Assembly (NCBI RefSeq): GCF_000006565.2
Contig: NC_031467.1
Span: 1,507,613-1,571,612 of the forward strand
DNA: 64,000 nucleotides
Origin: Toxoplasma gondii ME49
Lineage: Eukaryota > Apicomplexa > Conoidasida > Eucoccidiorida > Sarcocystidae
Direction of reading: 5' to 3'
The position numbers and the translations under genes are program-made. Position 1 is the first letter of the stretch. Each line of letters starts with the position of its first letter. The notes beneath the pieces were generated by a model, which saw only the letters and a list, made by a program, of their open reading frames with translations, made no database searches and had not been told where the DNA came from. Of the stretch, positions 24,628 through 35,200 are shown one piece after another.

Positions 24628-27150
24628 GTTCTTCCATGTAGATACACTTATGCAAATGTATTTATCTATATACATCCATATATGTTTGAATATGTTGATT
24701 CACAAACCTATCTCCCGCTTTGTTCCTCTGTCAGAGCAGTATGTTTTATCTCTGTCTTTAGGCTTTTCTGGAAGTGTCTGTGTGTTCCGTGTAGCCGGCC
24801 TATCGAAACCTTGATGCATTTGGTCCTCTGTTTTCCCTGGAGCAGCTCTCTCTCGGTGAAGTGCGGCTTTCTTGGGAGCTGTTTCTCCCCTTGAAGTCTC
24901 GCCAAAGGAAAGTCTTTCACTGGGAGTTCTCTCCACTGCAGCGGTCGTGGCGCCTCATGGAGCGTGCGAGCAAACAGATCTGTTCGTTCCTGTGCCTGGA
25001 AATCGAGCCGTCAGGTTTCCACAGATCTTTTGCTTTGTTTAGACCCCGTGGCTCCTTTTCGAGCACTAAAGGATGGAAAGCTCTTCTGCAGGATTCATCA
25101 GTGACGCTATAACAGAAGGCTGGAAAGGCGTCCAGCGCTTACACAGGGTCGACGTCCATGAGACGCTCCACGAAGTCGCGCGCCTCCTTGGAGACTCCCT
25201 TCCATCTAAAAGCAGACAGAAGGCAAATGCAGGAGACTAGGAAGAAGAGACTGATGAAGGGCAAGAACGAGGCGGCTCTTCTCCACAGCAGCACACAGCA
25301 GAGGCCGGTCCAGACAGAATATCAAACCCAGTGAGAAACAACGGAAATACCTGATGCAAATCGTTCCACGGTGTGGGTCACTCTTCATGACCAGCGCACA
25401 GAGCACGACTGGACTGGATCCTCCAAGCACTGGGGTCCGATTGATGAGGTTCTTCCACGGACGGATGGTCTGCCTGGCCATGTAGACTGTGACTCGGCGG
25501 TCTCAGTCCTTCTGTTCAGCGAAACTCCACGTGAAACAGTTCGAGTTCCAAGACATCTGGAGGCTCGGACTATCCTCCAAACACGACGCCCGTCGCTACC
25601 CAAGGACGCTTCGACTTCTCCAGTTGAGCTCCAAGCTCAGATTGAACCCTCGCTTCAGAGGCAGATACTTCATTACAGGAAGCGCTGCGGATGTGTGTGA
25701 GCAGGAGACAAACGGACTGAACGCGAGCACCAGTCGGAGTTGGCTCTCTCGGAAGAGGAGAGAAGAAAACGCGTTCAGAAACGGGCAGTTGAGAGGACAG
25801 AGACAGTCTCCTGTTGGATGCGGTCGCCGACCAAAGGTGGAACCGATGCGTCGGTTCTTTCCGCTCTTTGCTGGCTTCACACACGGCGCGATACAGACGA
25901 AAGGATACCGCGAGGACGTTTGCCCATCGGCGCATCAAAGTTGATCCTCTGTCATGTGTATCCTTCGACGCGAAAACATCCCACCTCCTCGTTTCGTGCG
26001 TGCAGAGTGCCCTCTCGAGAAAAACCTGTCTGGAGCCCCGGCGCGACCTCGTCTCGTTCAGTTCATGCGCGTGCCTCGCTTTTTCAGAGAGAGGAAGACA
26101 CGTTGTTCCAAGCTGCGGCAGTCGCTATCTTTTTCACAGGAAACCACACTCTTTGACGCGCACCACAGAAAGCAAGGAGCCTTCGTCTTTTCTGCGAAAG
26201 AAAAACGCGCTCTTCTCACCCTAAGGTGTTCGTTGTGTACGCCCCCGACAGAATCTGCGACACAAGCGCCTGCTGCCGTCCATGGAAAGGAGAATGCCCT
26301 GAAAGAAGTCGGTAGGCTGGCAAACGACAGGAGACAACCACGCTGTCGCATAACACCGCGTGCGTTTCTGTCCTCTTCCTCAGCTACCTCGCCTTTCGCT
26401 TTTCGTCTTTGTTCGCTGCGCTCTCTTCTTCTCTACGCGTTCTCAACAGCCAAAAATGCACAAAACGTGACGGGTGAATACTTGGGACGCATTCGTCTGA
26501 ACATCGCCCCGTACGCGTTTGACCTGATTCGACTACATATGAGAACGTGGGGAGAAAAACGCAGACTCCAACGCATCTTCTCCGGTTTCTACGAAATATA
26601 TTTGAAATATACTCGCCGGCCCAGTTTTGCACCCTTCCGCATTTCCATTCCACTTCAACCTGAAAGCTCCGCGACCAACTCGAGCGAAGCCAAGAGAGTC
26701 CCGGAACGGTCACCTCCCTTGGTGAAGCAGACAGCGAGAACGTCTGTCTGCTGTCTCGCATTGCTCCCTTTCCTCCCTCCTGTTGAACTCTCAAAAACGC
26801 GTTTCCCCCTCCCCCTCTTCTCCGCAAAACACTCAGAATGTCCCGCGAATTTTTTCTTCTTACCGATCACACCAAGAGACCACAGGTCACACGCTTGAGT
26901 GTATCTGCCCACGAGCATATCTGCGAAGAACACACACCGAAAGAAACGAGCGGCTCCACGATAACCTTGGGGCAGGAAAACAAAGAACGAAACAATATGG
27001 CCTCTCCAAGCACAACCACCTCTGTCCCTGGATGTCTCATATACATATATATATATATATATATGTATGTATATGAATAAATAATAAATATAAATCACGT
27101 ATGTGTCTGAATGTAAATCTATATCGATACTTGTGTCTGTCCATGCGTGC

Positions 27151-27182
<32 letters not shown>

Positions 27183-30170
27183 CCAGTTCTGTGTTTGACT
27201 CTATGCATATATTTGCCATACAAGTCTATATCGGCATCTGCGTCTCTCTATCTGTCTCTATATCAAGAAATTGCTATCAATGTCCAACCCTGTAGATCTG
27301 TATACAATATACATACATACATACATAGATACTATCGGCCATGGATTTCCGAATTGGCCATTAGGCCCAGACTGCGGAGACGGTTTCTTTTTGGTTTCAT
27401 ACCCGGAGAGGCGTAAGCCAGCGCACCGCATGTCACGTCCATTTTTTTGGACTTGTTGCTCCAGACAGTGGCATTTCCGAGGTCGACGAGTTTCACGGGG
27501 CCGGCGAGGAAACGAAATCCACTGCCGTCGTGTTGAGTCGCTAGCACCCACTTTTCAAGTCGCAGGTCGCGATGGACAACGTCATGGGCATGAAGGTAAC
27601 AGAGGACGGCCAGCATCTGGGGGAAGAGACGCGAGACACAGACAACTGGATAAGAAGAAACGAGAAGCTTTTGCGGCCGTCGCACGACGTGAACAAAGAG
27701 CAGTGAGGGCCAGCGTAGTTGCAGAAAGTCAGCAGGTCGACACAAGATGCACAAACGCTCTGATCGTCTGCAGCAAGTTGACGCTGACGCGCATCCAGCG
27801 CAAAGGCTACACGGGAAGCAGCTCCACCTCAGAGCGCACACCCAGGCGAGGCATGAGAGCAGACGCAGACCAGAGACACCAAGAAGAGGAGGAGAGGCGC
27901 GCGCAGATCTGAAAGGAACGAGACAAAACGAACTCTGGGGAAGACGGAGAGAAACGCGGAGAACGGCGAGCCCGGTTCACCTGGGCAGGCAGACGCAAAT
28001 GCCCAGTGCCACCATACCTCGAGACAGGAGCGACGCAGAGAAGGAGACAGGCACGAGGGCGAGGAATGAACAGAACATGCACCCTTGGAGAGAAGAGATT
28101 CAAACGAATCGAAGCAGGAAACGGCGACACAAAAGACCGTTTGCGGATGTGGATGCAGAGGGGAGTCGATGGAGCAGATTGGAGACATCGGGGTGAAACG
28201 AAAAGCCTTCAACCGTGGCTGTGAGCGTCGTACGGCGACTCTCCTCACCTGCTGGACAATGACACGGGCAGTCTGTTCAGGGAACCTGCCTCTGTCACAC
28301 AAATGAGAGAACAAGTCCCCGCCTGAGCACAAGCGCGAGCGAGGAGAAGCGGATGAAGAAAGATGCGTCAAGAGAAAACCAAGGAAAACAAAAACAGCCC
28401 ACGAGACAAGCCACCAAGCGAACAAAGCAACCGACGCCTGCGGGTGATGGTACCTGCTTCGATGGACTTGTCCAGACACAGATGCCGATTTATACGTTTC
28501 CACTCAAATACATGTCTGTTTATATAAATATATTTATTTCGCAAATTTCTATCAGACGCAAATCGAATGAACACATGTCCACATCAATACGCGCACAGGG
28601 AGGCACTGAAGCGCATACAGTTTCGTACAGAAGCCGGAGATTTACAGATGCCCGTGCGATGCATTTATGCAAGTAGAGCGGTGCATGGAGAGTGTCAGTC
28701 AAGGTCCGGAGTAACGCAGTGATTTGTCTCAAGAGCCTTCAGCGTCGACTCGCTCACAAGGTCGCTCGGTTTCCTTGGCGGCTCTTCTGTCCCCGCGAGA
28801 AGGGGGACAACGGAGACAGGCCGCTGCAGCTGGAGACTGGCAAGGGCGCTTACCGGGGCAGTACTCGAGCACGAGGGCCAACTGTTTTTCGTCTTCGTAG
28901 ATTTCGATCAGCCTGCGACAGTCGAGATCCGCAGAGGCCGAGACAACTCATGTTTCGGCACCTGTCCATCGAAAGTCAAGGACAAAACACACAAAAGAGC
29001 GGGAAAACAGCGGAACGAAGGCCGAAACATGGCAGAGATGTCTCCACCTCGCCCCCTCCGGCCGCGAGAGCAGGTTATGTATCCCTCTCTACCTGTATGT
29101 CTGCTTCTGCATCGACCTGTATATCTGAATTCTCATATATCTACCATCGTCTACCTATCTAGATCTGTACAGACTGGACATACACGTACGCTGCGATCCA
29201 CGCATCCAAGCACACACATCTCCATATATGAACATACAGAGACATGCGACGTAGACGTCAGTGCATTTCGCTAGGTTCCGATTTCCAGACACGATTTCGC
29301 GCTCTTTTTCCCTTCCTAGCGCTTCCAGACCTGGCGATGTTGGGATGGTCCACTCTGACGCGGACATTTACTTCATTTCGAATCTTCAGAATCGCCGTCC
29401 TGGACGGCCTGCATGCGCCTGCTTTCTGGAAAAATTTCACACAGCATTCGCGCCCAGTCAATCTGCTTCGCGCTGCGTAAAGCAAGCCGCTCGCCCCCTG
29501 CCCCACCACCCGACAAGACACGTCGTAGTCCTTGTGAATCGAGCCCCGCACCAAACGACTGCAAACCTAAAAATCAGAAAAAAATAGTCAACGGACTCCA
29601 ACAGCGGGTCCACACCGTTGCCTCTACTGTTTTCTATCTGCATATTTAAAAATATAAATATATATATATATATATATATGTATATGCTTTTCTGTACGTA
29701 AGGTTGTGGCCTAGGTATTTAACAAACGCACATGAGTCCTTGCACACACGTATATATATATATATATATATATATTTGTATAGAGACAGAAAGATACATA
29801 GATATCCTTAGACTCAGATGTATGCATTTATCTGTGTATGCTAATCGTTGTATTTGGCTTCTTGAATGCCACCGCGTTTCCAGAGAGAGATGGATGTCCC
29901 GCTCGCTGTGTAGAGCCCGACGGGTGTGGTTCTTTACATGTGCGGAGAGAGAAACCGTCAGCTGCATGCGTTCTGTGAGTTCTCTGGGCAGTGAGGCGTC
30001 TCGCAGTCACTCGACTTTACCTGGAAGGCAGATGGTTCTCTGTTTTTTTCATTGCCTCGCTTCTCCTCCTGGCGAAGCACAGAGGCCTCAGCTGTTTCAA
30101 TGTGGGCGAAGCCCCCGCGCTCGATCGCCTCGGTCCGTGCGACCTTCAGCGCCGACAGCTGAGTCCCCAT
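18879..30170 (-). CDS. Calcium-dependent protein kinase (CDPK family), N-myristoylated, atypical catalytic loop
   Basis: Exons in transcript order: 30170-30021, 29566-29331, 28912-28854, 28322-28249, 27616-27403, 26920-26864, 25486-25351, 25205-25143, 24370-24337, 23459-23404, 22729-22644, 21787-21678, 20833-20776, 20298-20209, 19771-19664, 18985-18879. All phases agree, giving 545 aa. The N-terminus MGTQLS fits N-myristoylation (Gly2, Ser6), suggesting membrane association. The kinase domain spans about residues 64-345: glycine loop GQGASG (72-77), Lys94 in CVKFF, Glu115, HRD 188-190, DLG 218-220 in place of DFG, and SPD 243-245 in place of APE. The catalytic-loop Asn is Lys195 (HRDLRLEK). 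A linker helix (KFARCSKLRRANLTMMAY) leads to four EF-hands: loops 398-409 (degenerate), 434-445 (weak), 470-481 and 503-514 (near-canonical). CDPKs couple Ca2+ to secretion, motility and egress in apicomplexans. Exon 10 (NH to PVEKF junction) is the least certain. Which numbered CDPK this is cannot be told. Confidence 0.9.
24592..24622. repeat. (TA)n microsatellite
   Basis: About 15 TA units in the intron between the CDPK exons at 24337-24370 and 25143-25205. Confidence 0.9.
27045..27064. repeat. (TA)n microsatellite
   Basis: Ten TA units in the CDPK intron between the exons at 26864-26920 and 27403-27616. Related TA/GTATA-rich sequence continues to about 27182. Confidence 0.9.
27151..27182. 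repeat. (TA)n microsatellite with one GT interruption
   Basis: Second TA run in the same CDPK intron, interrupted by GTATATATAT at 27171. Confidence 0.9.
29659..29679. repeat. (TA)n microsatellite
   Basis: About ten TA units in the CDPK intron between exon 1 (30021-30170) and exon 2 (29331-29566). Confidence 0.9.
29751..29774. repeat. (TA)n microsatellite
   Basis: Twelve TA units in CDPK intron 1, about 70 bases from the run at 29659-29679. Confidence 0.9.
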
Positions 30171-32255
30171 GGCGTCCTTCGAAGGACTCGAAAACAGTTA
30201 CGGTGCCTCCCCAAGGAGAGAAGGAGGACGCGTTGCAGACGGCAAAAAGACGCCACAGCCTCTCACCCTGGGATTCCCTCTCCATGAAAAGCGTCTTTTC
30301 TTCCTCTGCTCTGGTAGACGAAGAAGACAAACCCCCTCGCTGCCTCTGCTTCTCCTCTCTTTCTGTTCCCCCTTTCTTCTCTTCTTCCTGATTGTTCTCT
30401 TCTTCCTGTTTGTTCTCTTCTTTCTCTGGCTCGCGGTCTCCGAGCGTCTTAAGATCTCCCGTGCGTAGCCGTTTGCTCGCTTCCCAGGACCAGAAGGGCA
30501 GACGGTACCGCAGACCAGAAAACCACGAGAAGAATCGCCGAAAGAAGGCGACAAGAAGAAAGGGAGACTCGAAAAGCCGGAGAGAAGAAAACAGGAAAGA
30601 CGAACCAAAACAAAGAGATAGGAGGAGGAGAGAACAACGACAGTAAGGGAGAGGAGAGAACAACGACAGTAAGGGAGAGGAGAGAACAACGACAGTAAGG
30701 GAGAGGAGAGAACAACGACAGTAAGGGAGAGGAGAGAACAACGACAGTAAGGGAGAGGAGAGAACAACGACAGTAAGGGAGAGGAGAGAACAACGATAGA
30801 AAGGAAGGGCAGAGAAAGACGAGGAAGAGACGAGGCGCTTTACGGACAACGGCTTGTAGAAAGTCACGCCATTGCTGAAGACGACATTTCAGAGGCAGGC
30901 ACGACGAGCGATGAAGAGGAAAGAGGAGACAAAGAGCGACGTTTCACCGGTTTCTGGAGATTTTTGCCCTCATTTTATCGACGGAGCTCGGCGGCCGTTC
31001 GAGCCGAGGCAGCTCCCCGTCTCTTCCTCTCGCCGCAGTGAGTTTGTTTTCTTCCAAAGTCCGAACTAGTGGTGTGTGTGTGTGGATCACTTTCTCCATT
31101 CCCTTTGCCTCGGTTTTCGCCGGGAGAGAAATGGGCCGCGGCTTGCTCGGGAGCGGGCGTGGTATAGCGCGGCGTCCTCGTAGCTGAAAAAAAGTGAGGA
31201 ACTTGTCCGCGTTTCCGGTCCCAGCTCCGGGCGCAGAAGCCGCCTAAAACTGTGAAGAAAAGGCGTTGCGAGTCAACGCATGTCCGCACATGCCGCAGAG
31301 AAAGGGAACTTGCTTTGAAAAAACACAAACAGCTCGGCACGCGCCTTCGCGGCCAGTGTCTTCTGACTTGCACTCTTTTTTTCGCGAAACGCATGCAGCG
31401 AAATCGTCGAGCGCTCCACGCAGACGCCCGCGCGTTTGCGGCTTGTCCTAGACTGCAAGGCTGGGGAGAGACGAGAAAAGCGAGAGTCTCTCCCGCGCAA
31501 ACTGCCTCTTTCTTCTCTCTCTCTGTTTTCTCTCTTCCACACTGGAACAAGGGCAGCCGAACTCTGGACCGCCGCGGCGCCGAGAAACCGACCCAAGCCG
31601 AGAGGAGCTCGCGCGGAGCTCGAGTGACTCGCGCAGTGCGAGAGGCGCTCGTCCTGCCTGCGGTGACAAGACAGGTCTTTGGGTTCTATTAAAAGAAAAT
31701 TTCTTGAGAAGAGCTCTTTGCGAGCTGCCATCTCGTTCTCCTCGACGGGTGCAAGTCTCCGGGGAGGAAGACGCAGAGGCGCTAGGCGCGAACGGCTTTC
31801 TTGCCTCCTCTCAGGGAGCGCATGTCACTCGGTTTTTTACACACGGCGTATTCAACGAAGAGACACGGTTCTAGTTTGGCTGGTGCTGAACTTCACTCCT
31901 TAAACGAACTGACTGAGATAAACAACACAGCATGAAAGCAGTGCCAACGTTATTGCGTTAGGATTCCGTATCACACACGAGTGACATGACAAAGTTATGA
32001 GCCTCCAAAAAGAGACAGGCTGGACGTCAAAGAACAGACATCATCCGGAAGCGAAGAGCTCGAAAGACAAGGGAAAAGAATTCAAGCAAACGTAGAAAGC
32101 AAAAGAAAGACTGAACTGCACTTGCACCTCAACGACACACATCGAACGTCTGCCGGTGCTCTTCTTCTCTATCCCGCTCTTTTTCCTCCTCCATTTCTCT
32201 CCTTCCTTCCACCTCTCTTTCCTTCTCTCCCTGCTCCCTCCTTCTCTTATTCGCA
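30171..32255. promoter_or_regulatory. Divergent intergenic region between the CDPK and the giant-protein gene
   Basis: The CDPK ATG lies at 30170 (minus) and the next gene's ATG at 32256 (plus), so both promoters and 5' leaders fall here. The interval holds a 26-bp minisatellite (30630-30785) on the CDPK side. AGAGACG heptamers (WGAGACG-like) occur near 30825 and 31466. The longest open frames on the minus strand (to about 30867 and 31550) lack an ATG in a sensible place and translate the minisatellite into repetitive Ser/Leu/Val sequence, so I treat them as non-coding. Confidence 0.45.
30630..30785. repeat. 26-bp minisatellite, six copies
   Basis: Six near-perfect head-to-tail copies of a 26-bp unit (GAGAACAACGACAGTAAGGG followed by AGAGGA) start at 30630, 30656, 30682, 30708, 30734 and 30760. 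A diverged partial seventh copy runs to about 30804. The array is 460-615 bases upstream of the CDPK start codon, within its presumed promoter or 5' leader. The unit length is not a multiple of three, which argues against a coding role. Confidence 0.95.
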
Positions 32256-35200
32256 ATGGAATCTGGACTGGAGACTCGACTTCCGGAAGGAAGAATCCTG
32301 GGCGCGTTGCCAGACAGTGCCGTAGCGCCCAGACACCTAGACGCTGCCGGAGGCGCAGATCTTCTCTGCGTCCTTTCTCGCTCTGCCCTGCCTTCCCGAG
32401 TGCCGAAAGAAGCTCACCCGCGAACCTGTCTTCCTCTCCCTCTTCCCCTCTCACTTGCTCCTGTCGTGCGTCACCAACTCTCGCAAGCCGAGCGCCCTCG
32501 CGCCGCGTCTTCGCTCTCTCTTCCTGCCATTCCGGTCGGAGAAGGTCGATCAGGACAGCATCCCGGAAGACTCGCTTCTCCTCTCTCCTCTTTTCGCCGG
32601 TCTTCGCTCTGCTCTGGAGCCTCTCGGCCGAGGAGCCACTGCTTCTCTCTCTCTCCAGCTGTTCCCGAGACAGCGAAAAGGAACAGAGAGAGTCTCCCGC
32701 ACACCGTCTCTCTCGACCGCGAGACTCAGAAGACCGCCGCTGAAAACGAGAATCACGGCACAAACCTCAGCGACTGGAGAACCCCCCAAGAGGTGACAAG
32801 CAAGGAACGCTGGGGACGGAGGCAGGTGTATCTTGTCTTTCCTCGCGACTTCGCGCCATTCGGAAATGCCGGCACTCGTCGTCTTCGGTCGGCTTCTCTT
32901 CTGCGCGGGAGGAACGATAACGCAGGTCGGCAGATTCCTCCTCCGTCCCCTTCCTTCGTGTCTCTTCCGCCTCGCCCTCCGCGTCAGCTGGCGTCTGAGG
33001 CCCAGCAAGCCTTCTCCCCGTTTGCCTCTCCTGCATACGCACCAGGAAACACCATCTTTCTCCCGTCCTCTCTTTGCTTTCCCCAGGGTCAGACGGAGAA
33101 GAAGTCAGACGCGAGAACAACAACGTCCTCGTATTTACAGAACTCGCGTCGAAAACCTAAGTCTCCTTCCCTTCCAGCCTCCTCGTCGACGCCCACCTCC
33201 CTCTGTACTCCCCCCCTCTCTTCTGCTTCTTCCTCTCTTTCTTCGTCTCTCTCTTCTTTTTCTGTTTCTTCTTCCGTTCTGTCTTCTCTCGATTCGTCTC
33301 TTTCTTCTTCTGCTTCTTCTTCTGTCTCGGCAGCGCCAGGAGCTCTCTGTGCCTCTGCTTCGCTGGCAACTGGAGATCTGCGAGGCTGGCCGCGGGCCGC
33401 AACAGATCCCGCGGGCGTCTCTGTTCTGCTGGAAACAGGCGCCTTCCGCCCAGCCTCTCTGCCCTTCTGTGAAGCTCATTCGAGGCCTCTGAATGCAGAG
33501 GTGCCAATGGGACGGTTGCATGCGCCTCCGCCCTTGCCTTGGAGTAAGGCGCGAAATCACTTCGACGCTGTGGCTGACAAGACGGCGCCGGCCATGACTG
33601 CAAACAATGTCAGGAGCAATCTGCGACTTGCAGAAGCTTCTCAGACCCTTGCAACGGACACAGCTGTTTCTTCGTTCCCTTCGAATCTCCAATTCATTGC
33701 CTCTCGTCACTCGGCGTCTACCTACGCTTCCTCTCAACCTTCCCCTGGTCCGCATCCTTCGTGTCATCCTTCGTCCTATCCTCCGTCCGTCTCTCCTTCC
33801 TTTTGTGCACCTTGTTCCTCATTCTGTTCATCTTCTTCCTTCTCTTCTTCTTCCTTCTCTTGCTCTTCTTCCGCTTGCTCTGGTTGCTCGTTTTCCTCTT
33901 GCTCTTCTTCCTCTTGCTCTGGTTGCTTGTTTTCCTCTTGCTCTTCTTCCTCTTGGTCTGGTTGCTCGTTTTCCTCTTGCTCTTCTTCTTCTTGCTCTTC
34001 TTCCTCTTGCTCTGGTTGCTCGTTTTCCTCTTGCTCTTCTTCCTCTTGCTCTGGTTGCTCTTCTTCCTCTTGCTCTTCTTCCTCTTGGTCTGGTTGCTCG
34101 TTTTCCTCTTGCTCTTCTTCTTCTTGCTCTGGTTGCTCGTTTTCCTCTTGCTCTTCTTCCTCTTGCTCTGGTTGCTCTTCTTCCTCTTGCTCTTCTTCCT
34201 CTTGGTCTGGTTGCTCGTTTTCCTCTTGCTCTTCTTCTTCTTGCTCTGGTTGCTCGTTTTCCTCTTGCTCTTCTTCCTCTTGCTCTGGTTGCTCTTCTTC
34301 CTCTTGCTCTTCTTCCTCTTGCTCTGGTTGCTCGTTTTCCTCTTGCTCTTCTTCCTCTTGCTCTGGTTGCTCTTCTTCCTCTTGCTCTTCTTCCTCTTGG
34401 TCTGGTTGCTCGTTTTCCTCTTGCTCTTCTTCCTCTTGCTCTACTTGTTCTCTTCCTTGTTTTTATGGCATCCCGTTTTCTTCGTTTGCTCCTCTCTCTG
34501 TTTCGTTTCCGGGGTCCCGCAGGAGCACACCTGACCACTGCGGCTTTTCTCGGGTGTCTTTCCTTGCAGTGCCTTTTCTGGCGTCACCTGGAGGGAGGTC
34601 TGCACTTCCTCCGTCAAGTCCGCCTTCACGTAACTCTGTCTTCGAAGAAAAACGAGGATCCGAAGCGACGATCGAGCAGTCTTCTCTCGCGTTGTTTCCG
34701 ACTCTCTCTGGCGAGACCTCTCCAGCGCGTGCAAGCCGCCTGCCACCCGTCAAAGACATGCCTCCGTTTTCTCCCTGCGTCTATTCCATGGCCTCTGAGA
34801 GCACCGGACCTCTGCGGTGTGTCAGCAGCTTGACGGAGTCTTCGCCGGAACAGATGGAACCTGAGAATGCTTTCCCCGTCTCTTCGAAAGGAAGCTCTCA
34901 ACTGTTTCGGTCAAGTCCTTCACCTAACCTCATTTTCTCACTCGGTGAACATCCCGTTGCCTCGCGCCCTTCTGTTTCGCAGCCGTCCTTTCCCCTCCAC
35001 GAGGCTGCTTCCCAAATTCCTCTCCCCGCCTCTCTCCCGGCTGCTGCATCTACAGTTCCTTCTCTCTTTTCGACTTCCTCGTCTTCCCTCCTGACCAAGT
35101 CGGTGGCCGCCGTTCCCCTGGCGCCGCGGGCGAGGCTGCTGGTCTCTGCAAACACGCGAGAAGCGCAAGAAAGAGAAGAGACGAAAAATCTCCAAAGGCC

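Noticed and set aside
30097..30867. 256-codon minus-strand frame upstream of the CDPK
   Set aside because: It starts with GTG, and its N-terminal half is a translation of the 26-bp minisatellite; it ends opposite the CDPK first exon in another frame.
33761..34833. Long plus-strand Leu/Phe/Trp-rich and Leu/Ala/Val-rich frames resembling membrane proteins
   Set aside because: They are alternative readings of the 39-bp Cys/Ser repeat; the flanking non-repeat sequence supports the 32256 frame.
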